Shown here piece after piece: positions 8,153 to 18,694 of a stretch of 64,000 nucleotides of DNA. A program made the position numbers and the translations under genes. The stretch comes from Streptomyces fulvoviolaceus (lineage in GTDB: Bacteria; Actinomycetota; Actinomycetes; Streptomycetales; Streptomycetaceae): the NCBI RefSeq assembly GCF_000718165.1, contig NZ_JOEY01000018.1:1-64000 (forward strand), read 5' to 3'. Numbering within the stretch: position 1 is the stretch's first letter; every line of letters starts with the position of its first letter. Under the pieces are notes generated by a model. That model did not search any database. It saw only the letters and a list, made by a program, of their open reading frames with translations, and was not told the DNA's origin.

Positions 8153-9361
8153 TCAGACCCGTTCGGCCACAGCGGCCGGGTCGTCCAGGACGGCCCGGAT
8201 CACCGAGTGCGCGGCCCCCAGCAACGGCCCCTCCGAGCCCAGCCGCGACACGGACACAGGACAGGCCGGCCCCGCCGTGCGCCGGGCCAACTCGTCCTGC
8301 AGGGACGGCAGCAGCCAGGGCGCGAGCCCGGCCAGCGCACCGCCGAGCACGACACCTTCGGGGTCCAGCAGATTGACCGCCCCGGTCAGCGCGATGCCGA
8401 GCGCCTCGCCCGCGTCGCGCAGCGCACGTCGTACGTCCTCGTCGCCGTCCGCCGCACGCTGTGCGAGCAGCCCGACGCGGTCCTCGCCCGGCTCGAGACC
8501 GGCCCTGCGCAGCACCGCCTCCTCTCCGGCGTACTGCTCCAGACACCCGCGCCCGCCGCACGGACATGCAGGCCCGTCCGGGCGGACCGGGACATGTCCC
8601 AACTCGCCCGCGAAACCGCGCGTTCCGCGCAGCAGCTGCCCGTTCACCACGACCGCCGCGCCGATTCCGATCTCCGCCGAGACGTGCAGGAAGTCGTCCG
8701 GGGTTCCGTCGCCGAGCCAGAGTTCGGCCAGCGCACCGAAGTTGGCCTCGTTGCCCACGGTGAGCGGGAGGTCGGCGGGCAGCAGGTCGCCGAGGTCCGT
8801 GTCGTGCCAGTCGAGGTTCGGGGCGCGTACGACGGTGTGGGCGTCACGTGTCACCAGGCCGGGCACGGCCACGGCGAGCCCCGCGGGCCACAGGCCCTCG
8901 CCCTCCGCCTCCGCGACGACCCGGCGCACCAGAGCGGTGAGCTCCGCGATCACCGGCTCGGGGGAGCGGCCCCGGTTCGCGCCGTACCGCACCGCCCTGG
9001 ACCGCACCTGACCACGCAGATCGACCGCGCAGACCGCGAGGTGGTCGACGCCGACCTCGGCGCCGATCCCGGCGGGACCGTGCCCGCTGACGGCGAGCGC
9101 GGAGCCCGGCCTGCCGACCCGGCCGGGGCGCTCGGGGCCCAGTTCCTCAAGGAGCCCCGAGCGGATGAGCTCGTCGACGAGGGTCGACACCGCGGCCCGG
9201 GTCAGACCGATGCGTGAGGCGACGGCGGCACGTGACAGCGGTCCCTCGGCGCTGACGGTGTGCATCACCCGGGCGAGGTTGCGGCGGCGCATGCCCTGCT
9301 GAGTGTCGGGCAGCGCACGACCGGGGCCGGCCGGGTGCGCGTCGTGCAGCGGTGCGGTCAT
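8153..9361 (-). CDS. ROK family transcriptional repressor, probable xylose regulator
   Basis: A 402-residue ROK protein. An N-terminal winged helix-turn-helix (about residues 20-80: RNLARVMHTVSAEGPLSRAA, IGLTRAAVSTLVDELIRSGL) precedes a sugar-kinase-like ROK domain with EIGIGAAVVVNGQLLRGTRG, GELGHVPV and the zinc-binding motif CPCGGRGCLEQY. Such proteins repress sugar operons until the sugar binds. It lies 40 bp downstream of xylB on the same strand, so it is probably co-transcribed with it and controls the xylB/xylA divergent promoters. The name xylR is avoided because it is used for unrelated regulators. Confidence 0.92.
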   Translation of the reverse strand: MTAPLHDAHPAGPGRALPDTQQGMRRRNLARVMHTVSAEGPLSRAAVASRIGLTRAAVSTLVDELIRSGLLEELGPERPGRVGRPGSALAVSGHGPAGIGAEVGVDHLAVCAVDLRGQVRSRAVRYGANRGRSPEPVIAELTALVRRVVAEAEGEGLWPAGLAVAVPGLVTRDAHTVVRAPNLDWHDTDLGDLLPADLPLTVGNEANFGALAELWLGDGTPDDFLHVSAEIGIGAAVVVNGQLLRGTRGFAGELGHVPVRPDGPACPCGGRGCLEQYAGEEAVLRRAGLEPGEDRVGLLAQRAADGDEDVRRALRDAGEALGIALTGAVNLLDPEGVVLGGALAGLAPWLLPSLQDELARRTAGPACPVSVSRLGSEGPLLGAAHSVIRAVLDDPAAVAERV

Positions 9362-9401
9362 GCCTCCGTCCGTCCTGGTCGGTGTCGTCTACGGGCGTCT
9401 G

Positions 9402-10847
9402 TCAGCGGTTTTCCGCCTGGCGTTCCAGCAGCGGCGCCGCGTCGGAGACTACCCCGGCGATCCTGGCCAGCGTCGCGTCGTCCCGTTCCACAGCGTCGAG
9501 CACCGGCCCGGCGGCCGTGTCCCAGCGCCGGGCGACCGCGGCCGGATCCTCGCCGGTCAGCAGGCCGGCCGCCTGCGCCGCCGCGCCGAGCGCGACCAGT
9601 TCCTTGGCCTCGGGCACCTGGACGGGGCGCCCCGACAGCCGGCGTACGGTCTGCTGCCAGGCCGTTCCCCGGGCCCCGCCGCCGATCAGCAGCAGCGGCG
9701 TCGAGCGGTCCGCGTCCTCGTCGAGGACGAGGTCGAGTGCGCCGAGCAGCGAGTGGACGGCACCGTCGTAGGCGGCCTGGAGCAGCTGGCCGCCGGTCGT
9801 GTCGTGGCGCAGGCCGTGGAGCAGCCCGGAGGCGTTCGGCAGGTTCGGGGTGCGTTCGCCGTCCAGGTAGGGCAGGAGGGTGACCCCCGAGGTGGGCTCC
9901 ACGGCCTCGCGGTCCAAGCCCAGCAGGGCCGCGACACGGTCGACGGCGAGGGTGCAGTTCAGGGTGCAGGCCAGCGGCAGCCAGTCGCCGTGGGCGTCGG
10001 CGAAGCCCGCCACCGTGCCGGTGGGGTCGACGGGGCGCCGCTTCGACACGGCGTACACCGTGCCCGAGGTACCCAGGCTCATCACCGCCGTGCCGGGGCG
10101 CAGCCCGAGGCCCAGCGCGGCGGCCGCGTTGTCGCCGGTGCCGGGGGCGACCAGGGTGCCCTTGGAGAACGGCAGGTCGTGGCCGTCGCGCACGGTGCCG
10201 GCCACTTCGCCGGGCCGGACCACGCGGGGCAGCAGGGCGGGGTCGAGCCCCACGTGCGCGAGGATCTCGGCGTCGTACGACTCCGTGCCCGAGGCCCACC
10301 AGCCGGTGCCGGAGACGTCGCCGCGGTCGGTCGTGCCCTGCCCGGTGAGGCGCTCGGTGAGGTAGTCGTGGGGGAGGCGCACGGCCTTGGTCGCCCGGAG
10401 GGCCTCCGGCTCGTGCTCGGCCAGCCAGGCCCACTTCGTCACGGTGAAGGAGGCGCCGGGCACGCTGCCCACACGCTCCGCCCAGGCCTTCGGACCGCCC
10501 AGCTCCTCGACGAGACGGCGGGCCTGCGGCGCCGAGCGCACGTCGTTCCACAGCAGGGCCGGACGCACCGGCTCCCCCTGGGCGTCCAGTGTGACCAGGC
10601 CGTGCTGCTGCCCGCCGATCGACACGGCGGCGGCCTCGCGGGCCGCGTCACCGCACTGGTGCAGGGCCTCGAGCAGGGCGTCCCACCACTGGCGAGGGTC
10701 GCTCTCACGGCCGGCGCCGGAGGACACGGTGTGCGGGGCCTGGCCGCTCGCGACGATCTGTCCGGTGGACGCGTCGACGACGAGCGCCTTGGTCGATTGG
10801 GTGGACGTGTCCACGCCGACGACGAGCGGACCCTCGGCTGCTGACAT
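9402..10847 (-). CDS. xylB: Xylulokinase
   Basis: A 481-residue FGGY-family kinase that phosphorylates D-xylulose to xylulose-5-phosphate, feeding the pentose phosphate pathway. Motifs are VVGVDTSTQSTKALVVD (phosphate loop), SIGGQQHGLVTLD, PALLWNDVRS, VRLPHDYLTERLTGQGTTDR (catalytic Asp region), VAPGTGDNAAAALGLG and LGTSGTVYAVS (C-terminal ATPase motifs), and LLLIGGGARGTAWQQT. It is divergent from xylA across 179 bp and followed at 40 bp by the ROK regulator. The length is normal, so this copy looks fully functional. Confidence 0.96.
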   Translation of the reverse strand: MSAAEGPLVVGVDTSTQSTKALVVDASTGQIVASGQAPHTVSSGAGRESDPRQWWDALLEALHQCGDAAREAAAVSIGGQQHGLVTLDAQGEPVRPALLWNDVRSAPQARRLVEELGGPKAWAERVGSVPGASFTVTKWAWLAEHEPEALRATKAVRLPHDYLTERLTGQGTTDRGDVSGTGWWASGTESYDAEILAHVGLDPALLPRVVRPGEVAGTVRDGHDLPFSKGTLVAPGTGDNAAAALGLGLRPGTAVMSLGTSGTVYAVSKRRPVDPTGTVAGFADAHGDWLPLACTLNCTLAVDRVAALLGLDREAVEPTSGVTLLPYLDGERTPNLPNASGLLHGLRHDTTGGQLLQAAYDGAVHSLLGALDLVLDEDADRSTPLLLIGGGARGTAWQQTVRRLSGRPVQVPEAKELVALGAAAQAAGLLTGEDPAAVARRWDTAAGPVLDAVERDDATLARIAGVVSDAAPLLERQAENR

Positions 10848-12193
<1,346 letters not shown>

Positions 12194-12368
12194 TTGAACC
12201 CACGCGGGCGTGCGGCCGGTTGTGAGTGGCCTCCGCCGAACGCGCGCGCGTGTCGGTCGGAGCGGCCCCGCGCGGAATGTTCCGGAATCATGCGATCCAT
12301 GGCATGAGGCCGTATCAACTTCCGCGCGGGGCTCGCCCGATGACCGGTTCGAGGCGACTCTGGATGGT

Positions 12369-12818
12369 ATGGCCATGCCGCCCGTACCGCCTCGTCCGCC
12401 CGGTCCGCCTGGTGGCCCGCCGCCTCCGGGCGGCGGTTTCGGACCGCCTCCCGACGACTTCGGCCACAACGGGCCGAACGCGTACGACGGTCTGCCGCCG
12501 ACCCAGAGGATGGCCCCGGTCGGTGATCCGGGCGGGCGTGGGCCCGGCGGCCCGCGCAGGCGCCGGAGCCCGCTCTTCGCCCTGCTCGCCGTGATCGTGG
12601 CCGCCGTGGCGGTCGCCGCTGTAGTGCTCATGGCGTCGGGGAGCGACGAGTCGCCGGACAAGAGCCCCGCCTCCGAGAGCAGCACGAGCGGCTCTCCCTC
12701 GCCGTCCTTCAGCCTCCCGACGGAGCTGCCGAGTCAGCTGCCGAGCGAGCTGCCGTCGCAGTTCCCGAGCGAGGTTCCCAGTGATCTCGAATCGCTGATC
12801 CCGTCCCTGCTCGGATGA
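12369..12818 (+). CDS. Proline-rich single-pass membrane protein with Pro-Ser repeat tail, unknown function
   Basis: About 149 residues. The N-terminal part (1-65) is rich in Pro and Gly (PPVPPRPPGPPGGPPPPGG), then GPRRRRSPLFALLAVIVAAV starts a basic stop-transfer patch and one membrane helix at about 75-95. The outside part is acidic and Ser/Pro-rich and ends in a short degenerate repeat (LPSELPSQFPSEVPSDL), which suggests a flexible wall-spanning stalk. No enzyme motif is visible. The start is uncertain: a further open frame continues upstream to 12210, but those residues look random. I chose the ATG at 12369, where the proline-rich segment begins. It is convergent with the next gene. Confidence 0.6.
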   Translation: MAMPPVPPRPPGPPGGPPPPGGGFGPPPDDFGHNGPNAYDGLPPTQRMAPVGDPGGRGPGGPRRRRSPLFALLAVIVAAVAVAAVVLMASGSDESPDKSPASESSTSGSPSPSFSLPTELPSQLPSELPSQFPSEVPSDLESLIPSLLG

Positions 12819-12852
12819 CCGGCTCCTGAGACCGGACGGCCGGCTCCTGAGG
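12819..12852. repeat. 12-bp direct repeat between convergent genes
   Basis: CCGGCTCCTGAG occurs at 12819-12830 and again at 12840-12851, exactly filling the gap between two convergent stop codons. It may be a small duplication at a transcription end; no clear hairpin with a T run is seen. Confidence 0.6.
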
Positions 12853-14193
12853 TCAGAGGCCGCGCGGCAGCCGAACGTAGGTCACCGTCGTCTCCACGCC
12901 GCTGTCGACCAGTCGGCCCTCGGCGTCGAACGCTGCCGCGCCGTCCGTCATCCCGAAGTCGTTGTCGTTGATCAGCGCGAGCGTGTCGTGGTCCACGCGC
13001 GCGACGCCCTCGATCTTCCCGGGCACGCCGGCGACGGTCCCCAGATCGACGACCAGTCGCTTGGCTAGCACGGGCACGCCCGAGGCCGCCGGGTCGTCGA
13101 GCTGCTCCAGCGACGGAGACGTCGTGTCGTCGTCCCAGGGGCCGCCGAGGATGTTCGCGTCGCGGTCCAGACGGACGAGCTGCAGTCGTGCGGCCTTGTC
13201 GGTCCGCTCCTCGACCAGCAGCCGGTCACCGCCCACGGCGACCACCGAGGAGATCTTGAGCTCGGAGGTGTCGTCCTCGCTCGGATCCACCACGTTCACG
13301 GGGTCGAAGCGGTACGCGTACTCGGCGGTGACCGCCTTCTTCTTGGTCGAGAATCGCAGCAGGCGGGTGGTGCGGGAGGCCTCTCCGGAGTCCGTGTCCG
13401 GCAGTGACAGCGGGCTCTGCACAGCCAGCACCAGGTCTCCGCCGGGCAGTTGGGCGAGCCCCTCGAAACCGCGGTTGACCTTCCGGTGCAGCAGGACGGA
13501 GGGCAGCGCCTCCACCACCGGGTAGTCGGCGCCGGTGAGGCTCAGTCCCTCGGGTACGTAGCGCGTGAGTACCTTCCCGCGCGCGGATACGTGGACGAGC
13601 GAGGGTCCGTACTCGTCGACGAGCCAGAAACTCCCGTCCGCGGCCCGCACGATGCCCTCGGTGTCCAGGCCGTTCGGGTTGTACGAGAGAGGAGTCCGCG
13701 CGTTGTAGGAGTACGGCGCCTCGTCACGCGACGCCTGGTTCGACAGCCCGGTGACGGCCCTTCCGGAGGCGGTGGTGATCGGAATCGCGTCCAGCACCCG
13801 CACGCTGTCGCCGGACACGCGGATCTTCACGATCGCCGGATCGAAGCCGGGCACCGGGAACGTGCGGCGCTTCGTGCCGTCCACCTTGATCTGGCCGTTG
13901 GGACCGCGGTCGGTGACCGTCCAGAACTCGCCCTTGCGGCCCGCCGGGTAGATGTCACTGCCGATGCCACCGAGGTCCACGCCGCGGTCGTTGTCCACGG
14001 TGCCGGGCAGCAGCGTGTTGCTGAACGCGCCGAGCGGAATGTCGCCGAGCGTCGCCGTGCGGACGACGTGCGCCTGACCGGACGTGGTGCCCGCGGCCGG
14101 GCCCGCCGCTACGAGGGCGGCGATCACGGCGAGGGGCACACCCGCCGCCGCGGTACGTCGGACGTGGCGCCGGCCGGTGGCATGCAGGGACAT
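12853..14193 (-). CDS. Secreted esterase-like protein of the phytase-type beta-propeller family
   Basis: A 446-residue protein with a cleavable signal (RRHVRRTAAAGVPLAVIAAL then AGPAAG). The mature part fits the esterase-like activity of phytase family (PF13449 type): LGGIGSDIYPAGRKGEFWTV, TDRGPNG, LDTEGIVRAADGSFWLVDEY, NRGFEGLAQLPGG, and IEGVARVDHDTLALINDNDFG, a pattern repeated around a beta-propeller. Family members are extracellular and often linked to phosphate scavenging, but the true substrate is rarely known. The ATG at 14193 opens the signal peptide directly. It is convergent with the membrane protein upstream in the window. Confidence 0.85.
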   Translation of the reverse strand: MSLHATGRRHVRRTAAAGVPLAVIAALVAAGPAAGTTSGQAHVVRTATLGDIPLGAFSNTLLPGTVDNDRGVDLGGIGSDIYPAGRKGEFWTVTDRGPNGQIKVDGTKRRTFPVPGFDPAIVKIRVSGDSVRVLDAIPITTASGRAVTGLSNQASRDEAPYSYNARTPLSYNPNGLDTEGIVRAADGSFWLVDEYGPSLVHVSARGKVLTRYVPEGLSLTGADYPVVEALPSVLLHRKVNRGFEGLAQLPGGDLVLAVQSPLSLPDTDSGEASRTTRLLRFSTKKKAVTAEYAYRFDPVNVVDPSEDDTSELKISSVVAVGGDRLLVEERTDKAARLQLVRLDRDANILGGPWDDDTTSPSLEQLDDPAASGVPVLAKRLVVDLGTVAGVPGKIEGVARVDHDTLALINDNDFGMTDGAAAFDAEGRLVDSGVETTVTYVRLPRGL

Positions 14194-14344
14194 CGGGCCT
14201 CCTGAGGACCAAGTTCGGTGACAGTGGCCAGATTTGGGCCCCGCGCGGAACGCCGCACCACGGTCGGGTGAACGCCGGGCGTCGGCCGCTCGTCGAGCCG
14301 ACGCCGCATGTCCCTTCGGGGAGCGTTCCTCAGAAGGCCTCTTG

Positions 14345-15586
14345 CTAGGGAGCGGGCTCCGCCGAGGCCAGCGCCGTCGCGGGGTCCTGAGTCGCGCCGC
14401 CCGCGGGCACCCAACGGTCGCGCTCCTTCCGGTACGGCCACCAGCGGCCGTCGCGTCCGAGCCGCAGCTGACTCGGTGTACCCACGACCGACCACCGGTT
14501 GCCCCTCGCCCGCAGGACCGGCCTTTCGTCCTCGTCCCAGGCCGAGTCCAGGGCGGCACGCGCGCGTGCGAGGGGTTCGCCCTCGACGGTCCACTCCTCC
14601 TCCAGCACGGACAGCGCGGCCACACCTCCGAGTCGCCACGCCCGTACTGCCAGGGCCAGTTGCTCCCGGCCGCGTCCCGAGCCGGCGGCGAGCCGGTCCG
14701 TCACCGCCGTCCCCGGTTCGCCCGCGGCAAGTCGGACGGCGTCCTGGGCGACCGTCAACTCGCGCTGTTCTGTGCCGGCCCGGAGAGCCTCGCCCAGCAG
14801 GCGATGCGCTTCTACGGCTGTCCGGGCGGCCAGGAACTCCAGGGCGGCCGCGTCGACGCCGGGCCCGGGCGAGGCCTCGGTGTCCAGGGACGGGGGTATG
14901 CCGGGCTCCATGAGGAGTTCGGGCGCGGCGGGCAGCGGCGGCAGGATGCCGCCGTCCGCGTACGCCTCCGCGGCATCCACTCCCGCAGGCTCGGGGGTCA
15001 CCTCGGCGGGAGTGGCGCTGCGGTCCTGGAGGTCCTCCAGCAGGGCGCGTTCGCCGCGGCCGCGCATCAGCAGCAGCACGAAGGGGTCCTGGTCGAGCAG
15101 CCGTGCCACTTGGTAGCAGAGGGCTGCCGTGTGCCCGCAGTGGTCCCAGGCTCCGCAGTCGCACTCCGGTTCCAGATCGCCCAGGCCCGGCAGCAGCTCG
15201 ATCCCCGCGGCCGCCGCGTCCTCGACCAGGTGCGGCGGCATCTCGCGGTCGAGCAACGCCGCCACATGTCCGGCCCGCTCGACGGCCATGTCGACAAATC
15301 GGTCCCACTGCTCGGCGGACAGCTCGGCCAGCAGGACGTCGGCCCGGTGCGCCGTGCGGTCACGGTCCTGGACGACGGCTGTGATGCGCCCCGGCCGCAC
15401 GGACACCGCGCCCACCGCACCCGCGCGTGCGAGCCTGCGGCCCGTCTTCACCTGTACTGAGTCCAGCGCCGTGTCCTCCAGCGTCTGCAGCCAGGCCCGG
15501 CCCCACCACGTCTGCGCGAAACCCCGCCCGTGCGCGGGCGCCAACGCGGCGAACGTACGCTCCGTGTCACCGTCGTACCCGGTCAT
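14345..15586 (-). CDS. SWIM zinc-finger domain protein
   Basis: A 413-residue protein with the N-terminal motif FAQTWWGRAWLQTLED and a SWIM zinc finger around residues 140-165: CDCGAWDHCGHTAALCYQVA (C-x-C, then C-x-H). SWIM domains bind DNA or protein partners and are repeatedly found with SNF2 ATPases. Its ATG overlaps the TGA of the upstream SNF2 gene by 4 bp (ATGA), so the two are translationally coupled and probably act together. The C-terminal 200 residues are helical with no enzyme motif (LRARGNRWSVVGTPSQLRLG near the end). The function is not experimentally known in this family as far as I can recall. Confidence 0.88.
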   Translation of the reverse strand: MTGYDGDTERTFAALAPAHGRGFAQTWWGRAWLQTLEDTALDSVQVKTGRRLARAGAVGAVSVRPGRITAVVQDRDRTAHRADVLLAELSAEQWDRFVDMAVERAGHVAALLDREMPPHLVEDAAAAGIELLPGLGDLEPECDCGAWDHCGHTAALCYQVARLLDQDPFVLLLMRGRGERALLEDLQDRSATPAEVTPEPAGVDAAEAYADGGILPPLPAAPELLMEPGIPPSLDTEASPGPGVDAAALEFLAARTAVEAHRLLGEALRAGTEQRELTVAQDAVRLAAGEPGTAVTDRLAAGSGRGREQLALAVRAWRLGGVAALSVLEEEWTVEGEPLARARAALDSAWDEDERPVLRARGNRWSVVGTPSQLRLGRDGRWWPYRKERDRWVPAGGATQDPATALASAEPAP

Positions 15587-18447
15587 CGTGCACCCCCTCG
15601 CAGTTCCACCAGATCGGCCAGTTCCGCGTCCGTCAGTTCGGTCAGCGCCGCCTCGCCTGCCCCGAGCACCGCGTCGGCAAGCTCTCTCTTACGGTTCAGC
15701 ATCTCGGCGATGCGGTCCTCGATGGTTCCCTCGGCGATCAGCCGGTGCACCTGCACGGGACGGGTCTGGCCGATGCGGTACGCGCGGTCGGTGGCCTGCG
15801 CCTCGACGGCGGGGTTCCACCAGCGGTCGTAGTGCACGACGTGTTCGGCCCGCGTGAGGTTCAGTCCCGTGCCCGCGGCCTTCAACGACAGCAGGAAGAC
15901 CGGGACTTCGCCCTCCTGGAAGCGCCGTACCATCGCCTCGCGCTCGGGCACGGGGGTTCCTCCGTGCAGGAACTGCGTGGGCGTGCCACGGGCCGCCAGG
16001 TGGCGTTCGATGAGGCGGGCCATCCGCACGTATTGCGTGAAGACCAGGACGGCCGCCTCCTCGGAGAGGATCGTGTCGAGGAGTTCGTCCAGGAGCTCCA
16101 GCTTCCCGGAGCGACCGGCGATCCGCGGCCGTTCCTCCTTGAGGAACTGGGCAGGGTGATTGCAGATCTGCTTCAGGCCCGTCAGCAGTTTCACGATCAG
16201 CCCGCGCCGCGCCATGCTGTCCGCGCCGGAGATCTCCGCGAGCGTCTCGCGCACCACGGCCTCGTACAGCCCGGCCTGTTCCTTGGTGAGCGACACCGCT
16301 CGGTCGGTCTCGGTCTTCGGCGGCAGTTCGGGCGCGATCCCCGGATCCGACTTGCGGCGGCGCAGCAGGAAGGGGCGCACGAGCCGGGCCAGTCGCTCCG
16401 CGGCGGCCGGGTCCTGACCGCTCTCGACGGCCTGCGCGTACCGGGTGCGGAAGGTGCCGAGCCGGCCCAGCAGACCCGGGGTGGTCCAGTCGAGGATCGC
16501 CCACAGCTCCGACAGGTTGTTCTCCACCGGGGTGCCGGTGAGCGCCACACGTGCGCGTGCGCCGATCGAGCGCAGCTCCCGGGCGGTCGCCGAGTACGGG
16601 TTCTTCACGTGCTGCGCCTCGTCCGCCACGACCAGGCCCCACGGCACGGCGGCCAGTCGGGGTGCGTCCAGGCGCATCGTGCCGTACGTGGTGAGCACGA
16701 ACTCCCCGTCGGCCAGGCCGTCGAGGTCGCGCCGCGACCCGTGGAAGCGGCGCACGGGCGTGCCGGGCGCGAACCTCTCGATCTCGCGCTGCCAGTTGCC
16801 CATCAGGGACGTCGGGCACACCACGAGCGTGGGACCGGCGGACGCCTGGTCGGTCTGCCGGTGCAGGTGGAGCGCGATCAGGGTGATCGTCTTGCCGAGC
16901 CCCATGTCGTCGGCCAGGCAGCAGCCCAGGCCCAGGGACGTCATCCGGGCCAGCCAACTCAGGCCCCGTCGCTGATAGTCCCGCAGCGTGGCGGCGAGGG
17001 CGGCGGGCTGTTCGACCGGCTCCTGTGCCTCGGGGTCCGTGAGCCGCTCCCGCAGAGCCGCCAGCCACCCCGTGGGCTCCACGTGGACCCGGCGGCCGTC
17101 GATCTCCGTCGAGCCCGTCAGAGCGGCGCTCAGCGCGTCGATGGGCGTGACCTTGCGGTCCTGCTGGGCCAGGGCTCGGCGGACCTCGTGCGGGTCGACC
17201 AGGACCCAGTGGTCGCGAAGCCGCACGACGGGACGGTTGGCCTCGGCGAGGCGGTCCAGTTCCGCGCGGGTGAGCCGCTGGTCGCCCAGTGCGAACCGCC
17301 AGTCGAAGGCGAGGAGGGCGTCGGCGGACAGGAACGAGGGGGTGTCCGAGGCGAGTCTTTCGGGCCCGGACGAGTCGTCCGGCGGGCCGACCACGGCGCG
17401 GGTGGTGAGCTTGCGGGCCAGCTCCTTCGGCCAATGCACCTCGACACCCATGGCGGCGAGGTTCCGGGCGCCCTCCGAGAGGAGGTCGGTGACCTCTTCG
17501 TCGGCGAGTTCGAAGGCATCGGGCACGGCCGCCGAGAGCAGGGGTGTGAGCGGCGGCCACGCCCGGGCGGCCCGGCGCAGCGCGAGGAGTGCGTCCATCC
17601 GCGCGCGCGGGCCGAAGGCCCCGGCCGTGGGACCGGATTCGGCCCACACCTCGGCGACGTCCGCGACGATCGCCGGATCACTCACGCTCTGTACCTGCGG
17701 CACGACCCGGAACGACGGCGCCGTGTCCTCCGGCGCCCCGGTGGTCAGACCGGTCACCTCGACCCGGAGCGAGACCCGTACGCCCGCGTCGTGGCCCGCG
17801 GCGACATCGGCGGCCCATGCGCGCTGCTCCGGCATGTGCTGTGGCTCCGTGGCCGCGTAGGCGGGTCCGCCTGTCACGAGCGGTGCCGCGGGGGAGCGGG
17901 GGAGCGTGTCGGCGACCGCGTCCAGGAAGGCGCGCACCAGCCGCTCCGGGTCGGGCAGCCGCAGCGGCTCGACGCCGTCCACCGGCACGGCGTGCGCCTC
18001 GGGCGGCATCGCGGCGGCGAGCCGGCGCACGTGCTCGATGTCCGTGGCGGCCAGGGGGCCGGTGCGCCAGGCGTCGTGGTCGTGCGGGGACAGGCCGGGC
18101 AACAGCAGTCCGCGGGCCGCGAGTTGCAGGGCCAGCACGGCTGCGGCACCCCAGAACTCGGCCGCCCGGTGCGCGTGCGCGGCGGCACGCGCACGCGTGA
18201 GGACCGGCAGGGCAGCGCGGACCGGCAGCAGTACGGCGGGCACGTCCCACAGCTCCACACCGTCGCCGCCGGGCACCACGACGGTCAGCTCCTCGACCGA
18301 CCCGGCCTCGACGGCGGGAGGCGGATCACCGTCGGGCCGCCAGAAGGCGACGTTGCCGGTGCGGGCCGGGTCGCCGGGCACGAACACGGCACAACAGCCG
18401 GACAGTGCGGAGATCTCGGAGGGTGCGGCCACGGGAATCCTCTGCAC
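15583..18447 (-). CDS. SNF2-family DEAD/DEAH ATPase (helicase-like)
   Basis: About 954 residues. The C-terminal half holds all SNF2 helicase motifs: LADDMGLGKTITLIALHLH (Walker A), TLVVCPTSLMGNWQREIER (Ia), VVADEAQHVKNP (DEAQ Walker B), ALTGTPVENNLSELW (III), LVFTQYVRMARLIERHL, LSLKAAGTGLNLTRAEHVVH (V) and DRAYRIGQTRPVQVHRL (VI). The N-terminal half is the bacterial SNF2-associated region. These ATPases move along double-stranded DNA rather than unwinding it. The start is uncertain: I propose GTG at 18447, where GAGGAG lies 12 nt upstream and homologous sequence (ISALSGCCAVFVPGDPARTG) begins; the open frame reaches 18639. It is translationally coupled to the SWIM protein and divergent from a desaturase gene. 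Confidence 0.93.
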   Translation of the reverse strand: MQRIPVAAPSEISALSGCCAVFVPGDPARTGNVAFWRPDGDPPPAVEAGSVEELTVVVPGGDGVELWDVPAVLLPVRAALPVLTRARAAAHAHRAAEFWGAAAVLALQLAARGLLLPGLSPHDHDAWRTGPLAATDIEHVRRLAAAMPPEAHAVPVDGVEPLRLPDPERLVRAFLDAVADTLPRSPAAPLVTGGPAYAATEPQHMPEQRAWAADVAAGHDAGVRVSLRVEVTGLTTGAPEDTAPSFRVVPQVQSVSDPAIVADVAEVWAESGPTAGAFGPRARMDALLALRRAARAWPPLTPLLSAAVPDAFELADEEVTDLLSEGARNLAAMGVEVHWPKELARKLTTRAVVGPPDDSSGPERLASDTPSFLSADALLAFDWRFALGDQRLTRAELDRLAEANRPVVRLRDHWVLVDPHEVRRALAQQDRKVTPIDALSAALTGSTEIDGRRVHVEPTGWLAALRERLTDPEAQEPVEQPAALAATLRDYQRRGLSWLARMTSLGLGCCLADDMGLGKTITLIALHLHRQTDQASAGPTLVVCPTSLMGNWQREIERFAPGTPVRRFHGSRRDLDGLADGEFVLTTYGTMRLDAPRLAAVPWGLVVADEAQHVKNPYSATARELRSIGARARVALTGTPVENNLSELWAILDWTTPGLLGRLGTFRTRYAQAVESGQDPAAAERLARLVRPFLLRRRKSDPGIAPELPPKTETDRAVSLTKEQAGLYEAVVRETLAEISGADSMARRGLIVKLLTGLKQICNHPAQFLKEERPRIAGRSGKLELLDELLDTILSEEAAVLVFTQYVRMARLIERHLAARGTPTQFLHGGTPVPEREAMVRRFQEGEVPVFLLSLKAAGTGLNLTRAEHVVHYDRWWNPAVEAQATDRAYRIGQTRPVQVHRLIAEGTIEDRIAEMLNRKRELADAVLGAGEAALTELTDAELADLVELRGGAR

Positions 18448-18694
18448 AGGAATACCGTACTCCTCAAATTTGACTACCGAGCTGGAGCCGCCGAGGGTAC
18501 AGCATCCGGGCGGACTGTCCGGCATGGCCAAGATGCGACCTGGGTCGCCCTGTGGGCGGGGTGTCGTCAACCCCCCTCCATGCACGGTGCTGGCCCCCGG
18601 ATGCGCACGGGGGGTGGCGTCATGGTCGCGACAGGTCACCAGTCCGTACGTTTCCTCAGGTCAGCCCGTTTCCTGAGAGAGTCGGAGTCCGGAC

